A stretch of 64,000 bases of DNA, from the NCBI RefSeq assembly GCF_021190915.1, contig NZ_JAIOAP010000003.1:372001-436000 (forward strand), given 5' to 3'. A program made the translations under genes and the position numbers. Below are positions 1 to 8,105 of the stretch, piece by piece. The notes under the pieces were generated by a model, which was not told where the DNA came from, made no database searches, and was given only the letters and a program-made list of their open reading frames with translations. The DNA is from Cohnella silvisoli. Lineage in GTDB: Bacteria; Bacillota; Bacilli; Paenibacillales; Paenibacillaceae. Numbering within the stretch: position 1 is the first letter of the stretch; each line of letters begins with the position of its first letter.

Positions 1-1
1 C

Positions 2-2239
2 ATGAATTTTGCGAGCAAGCTCGTTCAGAAGGTCAAAGATCGTTTCGGACAACATAAACTTAAGCATTATACGGACAAGCTCAATGAAATCGGTCGCCAT
101 AATCTTGAAACATGGGATGATGAACGGCTTAAGGCTGCATCGCTGAAGCTTAAGAATAAAGCCAGGGACGGCGCTTCCTTAGACGAGTTGTTGGTTGAAG
201 CTTTTGCATTAGCGGGAGAAGCTGCGAGCAGGGTGCTGGGGATGCGTCCTTTCGACGTGCAATATATGGCGGGTACCGCTCTTCACGAAGGGAACTTAGT
301 GGAGATGCAAACAGGCGAAGGCAAAACACTGGCGGCAGTCATGCCGGCATACTTAAATGCGCTGCAAGGGAAAGGCGTTCATATTCTTACTTTCAACGAT
401 TATTTGGCAGGCAGGGATGCGCAGTGGATGGGTCCCGTCTATCGGTTTCTCGGTTTAACCGTAGGCTTCGTGAGAGATGGGATGACTACGGAGGAGAGAC
501 AACAGGCTTATGCGGCGGATATTACGTATGTGACGGCGAAAGAAGCCGGCTTTGATTATTTGCGGGATTCGATTGCGATGAGCCAGAACGATATCGTCCA
601 TCGGCCGTTCCATTATGCGATCGTAGATGAAGCGGATTCGCTCTTGATCGATGAAGCACGCGTTCCGCTAGTTATTGCCGGAGAAGTTGCCTCTACCGGG
701 ACAGACGGAAGTCGTATGGCTAGCTTGGCGAAAGAATTAGTGCTGGGAGAAGATTACGACTTCGACGAGAACAAAAGAAACGTTTTTCTAACAGAAGAAG
801 GTGCAGAGAAGGCCGAACGGATTTTAAGGAGCGGCAATCTGTACGAAAATCATAATAGCCATTTGTTAACGGCATTAAATTGTGCCCTGCATGCGGAATC
901 CCTGCTGAAAAGGGATGTCGACTATATGATTCGCGACGGTAAGTTGGAGTTGATCGACTTATACACGGGGCGCGTTGCGGAGAATCGGCATTGGCCGGAT
1001 GGCTTGCAAGCCGCGGTCGAAGCTAAGGAAGGTATGCAGACGAAATCCTCCGGCAAAATATTAGGGACGATTACGCTGCAGCATTTGCTCAGCCTCTATC
1101 CGAAAATAAGCGGAATGACCGCTACCGCTCAAGAATCTGCCGAGGAATTCGAAGAAACGTATAGTTTGAACGTCGTCGAAATTCCGCCGAATCGGCCGCG
1201 TGTCAGAGTGGATTACGAGAGCAGAATATTTACCCATAAGGAAGCCAAGCTCAAAGCTTTGGTGAATGAAATCGCGGAGGTTCATGCCACGAAACGTCCG
1301 GTCCTGATCGGAACGAGCAGCGTGGAGGAGTCTGACCTGCTGGCATCGGAATTGAAGAAGGCGGGTGTAGCCTGCCACGTCTTAAATGCCAAGAACGACG
1401 AGAAGGAAGCCGAAATCATCGCGAATGCAGGAGAATTAGGCGCGGTCACGGTATCTACGAATATGGCGGGCAGAGGCGTCGATATTCGTCTAGGCGGCGG
1501 TCATCCGGAGCAGGCTGATGCAGTAGCCAAGCTTGGCGGTTTGTACGTAATCGGTACTCATATGAACGAAAGCGCGCGTATCGATAATCAATTAAGAGGG
1601 CGTGCCGGACGGCAAGGGGATCCCGGATCTTCCCGATTCTACGTGTGCCTTGAAGACGAGCTGATCAATCGATTCGGCATTGAGAAAGCCATCCCTGCAG
1701 CTTATCGAACCAAGAAACAGGATGAACCCCTTGAAGCCTCTATTTTCCATAAGAAAATGGAGCATATCCAGCGTGTCGTCATGGGCCAGAACTTCGAAAT
1801 GCGCAAGACGTTAAACAAGTATTCGGATATGGTCGAGGAACAACGTCGTATTCAGCACGAGCAGCGCGAGGCCGTTCTAGCGAACAAGGAGTCTCTAAGC
1901 TCTACGGAAAGACATGTGAAGCTTTACCATATGGACCGCAGCTGGTCGGACCACTTGGCGTATGTTGCCTATATCCGGGAAGGCATCCATCTTGAGAGCT
2001 TGGCGAATCGAAATCCCGTGGACGAATTTCACCATAGAATCATCCATGCGTTCGAGCAATTACCCGATAAAATCGAGAAGGAAACAGCCAAGACGCTGAG
2101 CAAGCTAAGTTCATCCGGCGGCGGATCTAAGGACAATATCGACTGGGAGAAGGAAGGGCTTAAAGGCCCGTCTCGAACGTGGACTTACCTCATTCAGGAT
2201 CAGTTTATGGAGAAAAAAGCGAATATTTTCGGGTTATAG
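2..2239 (+). CDS. SecA-family preprotein translocase ATPase, short SecA2-like form
   Basis: ATP-driven motor of Sec protein export. The 745-residue product has the SecA DEAD motor with Walker A-type TGEGKT near residue 105 and Walker B VDEADSLLIDEAR near 210, a preprotein cross-linking insert, the second helicase half (STNMAGRGVDIRLGGG; QLRGRAGRQGDPG) and a scaffold/wing segment ending in DHLAYVAYIREGIHL. The C-terminal Cys-rich zinc tail of housekeeping SecA is absent, and the protein is about 100 residues shorter than typical Bacillus SecA, so it fits an accessory SecA2 better. No SecY2 or substrate gene is visible. The ATG is at base 2, so its ribosome binding site lies outside the window and an upstream start cannot be excluded. 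Confidence 0.85.
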   Translation: MNFASKLVQKVKDRFGQHKLKHYTDKLNEIGRHNLETWDDERLKAASLKLKNKARDGASLDELLVEAFALAGEAASRVLGMRPFDVQYMAGTALHEGNLVEMQTGEGKTLAAVMPAYLNALQGKGVHILTFNDYLAGRDAQWMGPVYRFLGLTVGFVRDGMTTEERQQAYAADITYVTAKEAGFDYLRDSIAMSQNDIVHRPFHYAIVDEADSLLIDEARVPLVIAGEVASTGTDGSRMASLAKELVLGEDYDFDENKRNVFLTEEGAEKAERILRSGNLYENHNSHLLTALNCALHAESLLKRDVDYMIRDGKLELIDLYTGRVAENRHWPDGLQAAVEAKEGMQTKSSGKILGTITLQHLLSLYPKISGMTATAQESAEEFEETYSLNVVEIPPNRPRVRVDYESRIFTHKEAKLKALVNEIAEVHATKRPVLIGTSSVEESDLLASELKKAGVACHVLNAKNDEKEAEIIANAGELGAVTVSTNMAGRGVDIRLGGGHPEQADAVAKLGGLYVIGTHMNESARIDNQLRGRAGRQGDPGSSRFYVCLEDELINRFGIEKAIPAAYRTKKQDEPLEASIFHKKMEHIQRVVMGQNFEMRKTLNKYSDMVEEQRRIQHEQREAVLANKESLSSTERHVKLYHMDRSWSDHLAYVAYIREGIHLESLANRNPVDEFHHRIIHAFEQLPDKIEKETAKTLSKLSSSGGGSKDNIDWEKEGLKGPSRTWTYLIQDQFMEKKANIFGL

Positions 2240-2254
2240 AAAGAGGTTGCTCGC

Positions 2255-3571
2255 ATGAACGTAAGGAAGATGAGACTTTACGATACGGAAAACATCCATT
2301 CCGGCGAAGACCGGGATGAATATGAGAAGGACTACGCCAGGCTGATTCAATCCCCGGCTTTCCGCAGACTGCAAGGGAAATCTCAAGTGTTCGGCGCGGG
2401 ATCGGGAGATTACTACAGGACCAGGCTTACGCACTCTCTCGAAGTTTCCCAGATTGCCCGGGAAGTGGCTAGGCGGCTCGGTAAACAATACGCGTTCTTG
2501 TCCAAGAAGGAGCATCCGGGTTTAATGATCGATCCGGAAGTGGTGGAATGCGCATCGCTCGCCCACGATTTAGGGCATCCTCCTTTCGGTCATAAAGGCG
2601 AAGAGGTATTGGACCGATTGCTTCAGGAACAGCATGGCTTGAAATATGAAGGCAACGCGCAAAATTTCCGTATCCTCATGTTTCTGGAGAAACGTGCCGG
2701 AAGCGGCAGCGGGTTGGATTTAACCGCTTCCGTGCTGCTGGCCATTAACAAGTATCCCTTCTGCATCGATGATCCGGGCAGGCTTAAGGGGGTTTACAGC
2801 TCGGAATGGGAAGGCATAAATTCCCTTCGCCAAACTTGGGGGATGCCGGGAAACTCGGCAACTCTCGAGGCGCAGCTGATGGATTTATGCGACGATATCG
2901 CTTACTCCACGCACGATCTTGAGGATGGAATTCGCGCAGGCAAAATCCAGATGGACCGCGGATTTTTCGAGGATGACCGCCTTGTCACTCAGGTTATTCA
3001 GGAGATTACCAATGATCCTAGTTATTCCGAGGCGAATTGGGAGCATGTCGATAAAACCGCAATGGTTAAGGAAGTGCTTATTCATTATCTCGAGCAATGG
3101 GAAATTATCTATGCGGAATGCGATCGTGAGCCTTCGCGAACGCGGAGGGAAATGAAAGCGCGTTGGGTGAGGAAGTTCGCCAATGAAGTCGGCATCATCG
3201 ACGATCCCGAGGCCAATTGGAAGAAGGTCACTTTGGTTCGGGAAGGCAAACAGAATATAGAGCTGCTAAGAACAATGGAAATTCTAAAGAAGCTTGCTTG
3301 GGTAACCTTGATTAAAGACTTCCGGGTCCAGCGGCTGCATAAGCGAAGCGAAGTCATGATCGAGCGGTTATGGGGAAGCTTCAAGAACTATGATACCGGA
3401 CACCTTATCATTCCGCCGGACTGGCTGGAAAGCTATGAAGGGCAGAAGGACAAGTGGCCTTGGGAAAGGCTCGCGGCTGATTACATATCGGGGATGACGG
3501 ACGCTTACGCGGAGAAGGTGTACGCCGAATTTTTCGCCAGCCGCTCAGGCTCCATTTACGAAAGAGATTAA
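2255..3571 (+). CDS. dGTPase-like HD-domain nucleotide triphosphohydrolase
   Basis: Members of this family hydrolyse dNTPs, classically dGTP to deoxyguanosine and triphosphate. The 438-residue protein has an early Arg-rich start (AFRRLQGKSQVF), the metal-binding HD set (H60 in RLTHSLE, H104-D105 in LAHDLGHPPFGHKGE, Asp at 213/214 in LCDDIAYSTHDLEDG) and the EGNAQNFR motif typical of dGTPases. The ATG follows an AGAGG site and lies 15 bases after the secA-like stop, so the two genes are probably co-transcribed. Exact nucleotide specificity cannot be read from sequence. Confidence 0.88.
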   Translation: MNVRKMRLYDTENIHSGEDRDEYEKDYARLIQSPAFRRLQGKSQVFGAGSGDYYRTRLTHSLEVSQIAREVARRLGKQYAFLSKKEHPGLMIDPEVVECASLAHDLGHPPFGHKGEEVLDRLLQEQHGLKYEGNAQNFRILMFLEKRAGSGSGLDLTASVLLAINKYPFCIDDPGRLKGVYSSEWEGINSLRQTWGMPGNSATLEAQLMDLCDDIAYSTHDLEDGIRAGKIQMDRGFFEDDRLVTQVIQEITNDPSYSEANWEHVDKTAMVKEVLIHYLEQWEIIYAECDREPSRTRREMKARWVRKFANEVGIIDDPEANWKKVTLVREGKQNIELLRTMEILKKLAWVTLIKDFRVQRLHKRSEVMIERLWGSFKNYDTGHLIIPPDWLESYEGQKDKWPWERLAADYISGMTDAYAEKVYAEFFASRSGSIYERD

Positions 3572-3580
3572 ACTTTTCGC

Positions 3581-3612
3581 TTGACCCTGACATTAATGTC
3601 AGGGTTTATACT
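3581..3612 (+). promoter_or_regulatory. MerR-type promoter with perfect 20-bp palindromic operator
   Basis: TTGACC (3581-3586) and TATACT (3607-3612) are separated by 20 bp, longer than the usual 17. The spacer region holds the perfect palindrome CCCTGACATTAATGTCAGGG (3585-3604). Overlong spacers filled by a dyad are the hallmark of promoters that MerR proteins untwist, and the next gene is a MerR regulator. Autoregulation is therefore inferred. Confidence 0.82.
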
Positions 3613-3645
3613 AGGTTTGTATCGATCGACAGGAGGGAAATGATC

Positions 3646-3993
3646 GTGAAAATCGGAGAGCTTTCCGCACGCACCGGAGTCAGCATACGTTCGTTGCGGT
3701 ATTACGAGCAGCAGAAGCTGTTGACATCCGTGCGACAGGAAAACGGTTATCGGGAATATACCCCACTGGCGGAAGAACAAGTTCGGACGATTCAATTTTA
3801 TTTAGCGCTTGGGATAACGACGGAGCAAATCGCCAGCTTCTTGAACTGCGTCTTGAAGAACAAGGAAGCCTTCTGCGAAGAGGTGCTTCCGATCTACAAG
3901 CAGAAGCTCAAGGAGATCGACGATCAAATCCACCTGTTGAATAATATCAAATCGAACTTGGAAGACCGTATTCGATCGATACAAGAAGGATAA
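3646..3993 (+). CDS. MerR-family regulator, possible thiol sensor
   Basis: DNA-binding regulator of 115 residues: winged helix-turn-helix (MKIGELSARTGVSIRSLRYYEQ) and a C-terminal dimerisation coiled coil (about 83-110). I chose the GTG at 3646 because AGGAGG at 3631-3636 lies 9 bases upstream; the in-frame ATG at 3640 is only 3 bases from it. Two cysteines (C68, C77) sit just before the coiled coil, where several MerR proteins carry effector or redox cysteines. A thioredoxin follows 27 bases downstream in the same operon, so a redox or electrophile signal is plausible, but this is inference. The upstream dyad promoter suggests autoregulation. Confidence 0.85.
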   Translation: MKIGELSARTGVSIRSLRYYEQQKLLTSVRQENGYREYTPLAEEQVRTIQFYLALGITTEQIASFLNCVLKNKEAFCEEVLPIYKQKLKEIDDQIHLLNNIKSNLEDRIRSIQEG

Positions 3994-4020
3994 CAAACCT
4001 AGTATTGGAGGAATGGAACT

Positions 4021-4338
4021 ATGAACATGCTTGCGGTCAACGACAAAACCTTCCAGGGTAACGTCCGGCAGGCCGGAGTTACGCTTGTCGATTTCGGAGC
4101 TACGTGGTGCCCGCCGTGCAAAGTGCTCAAGCCGATCTTGGACGAACTTGGCGAACAATACGGCGAGAAAATATCGGTACTGGAACTGGATTGCGATGAA
4201 TCTCCATCCGTTGCAACCGAGTACGGGATTATGTCGATGCCAACCGTCATCGTGTTTCACAACGGAGAGCCGGTCGAGAAGCTTGTCGGACTTCGCCCTA
4301 AATCCGTTTACGAAAGCCTATTAACTAAGTACCTGTGA
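4021..4338 (+). CDS. Thioredoxin-family protein (WCPPC active site)
   Basis: Cytoplasmic thiol-disulfide oxidoreductase of 105 residues with no signal peptide. The redox motif is WCPPC (residues 29-33) rather than the WCGPC of canonical TrxA, and the cis-proline loop is SMPTV near residue 74. The Pro for Gly change usually alters the redox potential. The start has GGAGG about 10 bases upstream. It is the second gene of the MerR operon and is followed by a strong terminator, so it is probably the regulator's main target. It is not necessarily the housekeeping thioredoxin. Confidence 0.88.
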   Translation: MNMLAVNDKTFQGNVRQAGVTLVDFGATWCPPCKVLKPILDELGEQYGEKISVLELDCDESPSVATEYGIMSMPTVIVFHNGEPVEKLVGLRPKSVYESLLTKYL

Positions 4339-4366
4339 AGCCGCGATCCCCGCGGCTTTTTTCTTT
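4339..4366 (+). terminator. Rho-independent terminator of the merR-trx operon
   Basis: A 7-bp perfect stem AGCCGCG/CGCGGCT with a 5-base loop, followed by TTTTTTC, immediately after the thioredoxin stop codon. Confidence 0.85.
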
Positions 4367-4529
4367 GCGGTAACTTTACCATTCTGCTTCCGTCCGATAA
4401 AGTCATAAACGATCGAACGAGACACCAGTTTTTTGCCGCAACCGCGGCGATTCCACTGTTGTCTTACATGGACAAGTTAATGCCTCATGTGGTAAAATAT
4501 AGTTTGAAAATGGAAGGAGGGCGAGTATA

Positions 4530-4700
4530 GTGGCAGTCCTTAAAAGAGTTTCCGGAACTACGAACAGCGGAGAAGAATACGAGGTCGTTGTCATTAGACC
4601 AGCCTTCATTCGTCCGGTCAAGGTCATTACAAGAGACGAGTTCGTGAAGAAGTATGGCGTTAGAAGAACGCTTCTCCAGCGACTTGGATTTAAGTCATAG
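4530..4700 (+). CDS. Small conserved-looking protein, 56 residues
   Basis: A short gene starting with GTG at 4530, preceded by GGAAGGAGG at 4512-4520. The product (MAVLKRVSGTTNSGEEYEVV...) is basic, has no membrane segment or cysteine, and ends in a helix-like stretch (REDFVKKYG-type pattern, RRTLLQRLGFKS). It is a stand-alone unit between the trx terminator and a following hairpin. The strong ribosome binding site, the codon pattern and a flanking hairpin support it as real. I do not recognise a function. Confidence 0.65.
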   Translation: MAVLKRVSGTTNSGEEYEVVVIRPAFIRPVKVITRDEFVKKYGVRRTLLQRLGFKS

Positions 4701-4716
4701 ATATAGTTTAGCATTC

Positions 4717-4768
4717 AGGGTTATCTGGTAGGGTCTATCAAGGCCATTCAGATAACCTTTATTGTTTG
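4717..4768 (+). terminator. Probable terminator after the 56-residue gene
   Basis: Inverted repeat GGTTATCTG (4719-4727) and CAGATAACC (4749-4757) with a 21-base loop, followed by TTTATTGTTT. The loop is long, so the assignment is tentative. Confidence 0.5.
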
Positions 4769-4810
4769 TGATAAGATACATTACTGTCAAGAAAGAAAGG
4801 GTTGGTTGCC

Positions 4811-5572
4811 ATGAATATCGATTTGTCCAACAGAACGGCTCTTATTACGGGAGCAACAGGCCAACTAGGCCGTGTAATGGCACGAACGCTTGCGAAATGC
4901 GGGGCAAACATCGCGATCCATTACCGGAGCAACGAGGCTCAAGCTCAAGAGCTTCAAGATGAAATTCATTCCTTCGGCAGCCGGTCAACGATTGTTCAAG
5001 CGGATATAACGAAGTTAGATTCGATATTAGCGATGAAAGAAGCTATCCATGAACAGTTAGGTTCAGTCGATATCGTAGTGGCCAATGCGGTCGTACAATA
5101 CCAATGGACAAGTATCCTGGAGCAATCCCCCGAGGACTATGAGAGTCAGTTCGATTCCTGCGTGATGCAAAGCGTCTATTTGGCCAAAGCGTTCGCGCCC
5201 GCCATGATTCAGCAGAAGTGGGGAAGGTTCGTTGGAATTAACACGGAATGCGCCATGCAGAATTCTCCGACGCAATCCGCTTACGTAGCAGGCAAAAGAG
5301 GCATGGACGGGGTATACCGGGTTCTTGCCAAGGAAATCGGCGAGCACCAGATTACCGTTAACCAAGTCGCGCCAGGCTGGACGATCAGCGAACGCGATCG
5401 TACGAACAAGACGGAACATAGCGAGTCTTACGAGCAGACAGTTCCCTTAAGAAGAAGAGGTACGGATCAGGAAATCGCGAACGCCGTTGCTTTTCTAGCC
5501 TCGGATTTAGCGAGTTTCATTACCGGTGCCTATATCCCCGTTAGCGGCGGCAATGTAATGCCATCTATTTAA
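4811..5572 (+). CDS. Short-chain dehydrogenase/reductase (SDR), Thr in the catalytic Ser position
   Basis: NAD(P)-dependent oxidoreductase, 253 residues. The Rossmann motif is TGATGQLG (14-21); the catalytic Tyr and Lys are in YVAGK (Y158, K162). Thirteen residues before the Tyr, where SDRs carry the catalytic Ser, there is Thr (T145, in GINTECAM). The end (DLASFITGAYIPVSGG) is typical of FabG-like SDRs. The ATG at 4811 is preferred over the in-frame TTG at 4802 because AAGAAAGGG lies at a proper distance. The substrate is unknown; SDR proteins with Thr here can be active, but this is uncertain. Confidence 0.85.
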   Translation: MNIDLSNRTALITGATGQLGRVMARTLAKCGANIAIHYRSNEAQAQELQDEIHSFGSRSTIVQADITKLDSILAMKEAIHEQLGSVDIVVANAVVQYQWTSILEQSPEDYESQFDSCVMQSVYLAKAFAPAMIQQKWGRFVGINTECAMQNSPTQSAYVAGKRGMDGVYRVLAKEIGEHQITVNQVAPGWTISERDRTNKTEHSESYEQTVPLRRRGTDQEIANAVAFLASDLASFITGAYIPVSGGNVMPSI

Positions 5573-5599
5573 TTCTTGAATCCAATAATCGTAAAAGTA

Positions 5600-5636
5600 A
5601 AGATGACTCCTGAGTTTAATAGGGTTCATCTTTTTT
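5600..5636 (+). terminator. Terminator after the SDR gene
   Basis: Stem AAGATGA (5600-5606)/TCATCTT (5626-5632) followed by TTTT, between the SDR and the GNAT gene. Confidence 0.6.
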
Positions 5637-5659
5637 AAAACATAAGAAAGTAGGATCCT

Positions 5660-6097
5660 ATGATTTCAATTGAGCCGATTAAATATGAGCATCTTAGCGA
5701 CTTATGCCGGTTATATGAGGAACTTATTAATAAAGAAACAAACTACACAAAGTTAGTAAAAGTATATGAGTCAATCCAGGACAATAGTGATTATATTATT
5801 CTTGGTGCGTTTAATGAGGGAGAATTAGTAGGCTCTCTCATGGGGATCATCTGCCAAGACATCGTGGGAGAATGTAAACCGTTTATGGTCATCGAGAATG
5901 TCATTGTTTCCGCTCGCGCCCGAAGACAGGGGGTGGGAGAGAAGCTAATGCTGGAGATTGAAAATATAGCGAAAGAAAGAGGCTGTTACTATGTCCTATT
6001 CGTGTCTGGGGGACAAAGAACGGAAGCTCATGCTTTTTATGAAAAACTAGGTTTTAAGGAAGAGAAAGTAGAAGGATATCGGAAGCATTTATATTGA
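5660..6097 (+). CDS. GNAT-family N-acetyltransferase
   Basis: Acetyl-CoA-dependent acyltransferase of 145 residues. The acetyl-CoA-binding motif A is visible as ENVIVSARARRQGVGEKLM (RxxGxG), and the C-terminal motif as AHAFYEKLGFKEE. The substrate cannot be predicted. It is the first of a run of small plus-strand accessory genes and is noticeably more AT-rich than the upstream genes. Confidence 0.85.
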   Translation: MISIEPIKYEHLSDLCRLYEELINKETNYTKLVKVYESIQDNSDYIILGAFNEGELVGSLMGIICQDIVGECKPFMVIENVIVSARARRQGVGEKLMLEIENIAKERGCYYVLFVSGGQRTEAHAFYEKLGFKEEKVEGYRKHLY

Positions 6098-6133
6098 GGT
6101 ACATTTTTACGTGACATGTAAGGGGTGCAAACC

Positions 6134-6661
6134 ATGAAAAGATCTGTATACATCATTTCTGGACCTGCCGGTGCCGGTAAATCTACGACGTCTAAGAAGA
6201 TAGCTGAGCGTCTAAGTAAAAGCGCATATATCGAAGGTGACAATATTGATCATATGGTCATTGGAGGCTACGAGAAGCCTTGGCTAAGTCAGTACCATAC
6301 GGATTTAATTTGGCTGAACATACTAAGTTTAACAAAAAACTTCCTGAATCAAGATCATGATGTAGTCATAGATTATGTCGCCTTTATGAAAAATGCTGAA
6401 TACATCGTGAATGCGATCAGGGAGTGGGATGTTTCGGTCAAATTCGCAATTCTGCTTCCTAATGGAGAAGAATTACTTAAACGAGATGCCGAGCGCATAC
6501 CAGAGTATCGTATGGGGCTGAGATGCATAGCGGGACTAGAGGAATTCCGGCAATCTAACCCTCCTATTAAACACATAATCAATTCGACGTACTTGGATGT
6601 GGACACGGTGATCAATGATATTATGAACAATGATGATTATTTGATCGTTAATAACTATTGA
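6134..6661 (+). CDS. P-loop kinase/AAA-type small NTPase
   Basis: Small nucleotide-binding protein of 175 residues starting MKRSVYIISGPAGAGKSTTS; the Walker A is GPAGAGKST (10-18). The fold resembles shikimate kinase, zeta toxin or chloramphenicol phosphotransferase-like kinases, with a strand-ending Asp (DVVIDYVAF) as a Walker B/substrate position and a lid Arg-rich segment (LKRDAERIPEYRMG). ATG 6134 is preferred to the GTG at 6125 since AAGGGG ends just upstream. No antitoxin-like partner overlaps it. The substrate is unknown. Confidence 0.75.
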   Translation: MKRSVYIISGPAGAGKSTTSKKIAERLSKSAYIEGDNIDHMVIGGYEKPWLSQYHTDLIWLNILSLTKNFLNQDHDVVIDYVAFMKNAEYIVNAIREWDVSVKFAILLPNGEELLKRDAERIPEYRMGLRCIAGLEEFRQSNPPIKHIINSTYLDVDTVINDIMNNDDYLIVNNY

Positions 6662-6676
6662 AAAGAGAAATAAGTG

Positions 6677-7252
6677 ATGATCAATCGTGAAAGCACGCTT
6701 AAGAAAATCATAATGATAAACCCGGTGCTTGAGACTGCTTTTCAGAGAGTGCATGATTTAGGGTTAGGTGACTACTATATTGGTGCAGGCTGCATCACTC
6801 AAACGGTTTGGAATCATCTTTGCGGGAATGATTTGCTGTATGGGATAGGCGACATTGACATTATTTATTATGATACGGATTTGTCTTACAGCAAGGAGAA
6901 CGCATTTGTCGAAAAAGCCTCTGAGCTGTTTCACGATTTACCGATCAAGATAGACCTAAAAAATCAAGGCAGGGTTCATCTATGGTACCAAAAACATTTC
7001 GGTTATCCGATACAGCCCTATCGTACGTTAGAAGAAGCGATTGATACATGGCCGACGACCGCGACTGCTCTTGGAGTAAGCAGAGGACTAAATTCCGAGT
7101 GGAAGGTATATGCTCCGTATGGGTTAAATGATTTGTTCGGAATGATTATTCGCCCCAATAAAGTCCAAATTACAAAAGAGATTTACTACAAAAAGGTCAG
7201 CAAGTGGATTATTAAATGGCCGCAGTTAGAAATTATTCCATGGAGTCACTAG
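6677..7252 (+). CDS. Nucleotidyltransferase-family protein (NTP_transf_6/DUF925 type)
   Basis: 191-residue protein of the minimal nucleotidyltransferase type. GAGCITQTVWNHL near the N-terminus is the glycine-containing helix, and GIGDIDIIYYD supplies the Asp pair (DxD) that binds metal. The central PTTATALGVSR segment is characteristic of the DUF925 group. It starts 15 bases after the P-loop gene, so co-transcription is likely. The reaction is not established for this family. Confidence 0.8.
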   Translation: MINRESTLKKIIMINPVLETAFQRVHDLGLGDYYIGAGCITQTVWNHLCGNDLLYGIGDIDIIYYDTDLSYSKENAFVEKASELFHDLPIKIDLKNQGRVHLWYQKHFGYPIQPYRTLEEAIDTWPTTATALGVSRGLNSEWKVYAPYGLNDLFGMIIRPNKVQITKEIYYKKVSKWIIKWPQLEIIPWSH

Positions 7253-7301
7253 AAGTTAGGGGAGAGGTAATCATGTTTCGATTAAATGAGGAGTGATGGC
7301 T

Positions 7302-7544
7302 GTGTACGGTAATTATTCCAAGTCAAAGTTTATTTCAGTAGTTTTAATTATCATCGGGGCTCTAATGTTCTTCATTGATTTAGTACGCTCGTTTTCTTTC
7401 TCATTGCTGGGAGTTATCCTAGTATTGTTGGGAATTAGCCTGATTTCAACGATAAAGACGACTGCAGAAGAATTTAGTGTGTTAAGACAAGAGTTAATTG
7501 AAATAAGAAAAATCGCCAAAGAAAATAGCAAAGACAGAAGCTAA
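7302..7544 (+). CDS. Small membrane protein with two transmembrane helices
   Basis: 80-residue protein with two hydrophobic helices (about residues 11-29 and 33-52) and a charged, coiled-coil-like C-terminal tail (EEFSVLRQELIEIRKIAKEN). The GTG at 7302 has TGAGGAG 8 bases upstream. A 7-codon open frame (7273-7296, M-F-R-L-N-E-E) with its own GGAGAGG site ends over that ribosome binding site, so translational coupling is possible. No known family recognised. Confidence 0.6.
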   Translation: MYGNYSKSKFISVVLIIIGALMFFIDLVRSFSFSLLGVILVLLGISLISTIKTTAEEFSVLRQELIEIRKIAKENSKDRS

Positions 7545-7578
7545 TTTGTGTACCTAACAAGAAGGTGAGCTGATAACC

Positions 7579-8037
7579 ATGAGCAATGCCTTAATCGTAT
7601 CGCAAGCCACTATTAATGATCTGGATGTTTTGGCCGTTTTATTTAATGAATATCGGATATTCTATAAGCAGCAACCGGATTTGGATAAAGCGAGAGCCTT
7701 TTTATTTGACCGTTTTGAACATAGCGAGTCAATTTTATTCATAGCCAAGGATCCAGATGTTTACCTGACCGTTGGATTCCTGCAATTGTATCCTTCGTTT
7801 TCTTCCATTTCGATGAAGAGATCGTGGATCTTAAATGATTTGTACGTGTCAGAAACATACCGAGGACGGGGCGTCGCGCAATTGCTTATAGATGCCGCTG
7901 TTGAATTCGCTGCGCAAACAAAAGCTAAAGGATTAGCGCTCTCAACGGCGATCGATAATGAAATTGCGCAAAAAATCTATGAACGGAACGGCTTTAGAAA
8001 AGACGACGTGTTCTTCCATTATTATTTAACGCTCTAG
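7579..8037 (+). CDS. GNAT-family N-acetyltransferase
   Basis: 152-residue acetyltransferase. Motif A is LNDLYVSETYRGRGVAQLLID with RxRGxA, and the C-terminal motif is AQKIYERNGFRKD. The start has AAGAAGGTGA upstream. Part of the small-gene run; substrate unknown. Confidence 0.87.
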   Translation: MSNALIVSQATINDLDVLAVLFNEYRIFYKQQPDLDKARAFLFDRFEHSESILFIAKDPDVYLTVGFLQLYPSFSSISMKRSWILNDLYVSETYRGRGVAQLLIDAAVEFAAQTKAKGLALSTAIDNEIAQKIYERNGFRKDDVFFHYYLTL

Positions 8038-8105
8038 ATTGGTGTCCAGCCAACGTGTTAACCAAAATCGAGTCAAAAACACAAAATCATGGAGGAATCT
8101 TCATA

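Noticed and set aside
4403..4714. Minus-strand frame opposite the 56-residue gene
   Set aside because: The plus-strand frame has the better ribosome binding site and fits between a terminator and a hairpin.
6134..7252. Toxin-antitoxin pair (zeta-like kinase plus nucleotidyltransferase)
   Set aside because: No small antitoxin-like partner, and neither protein matches a named toxin family closely enough.
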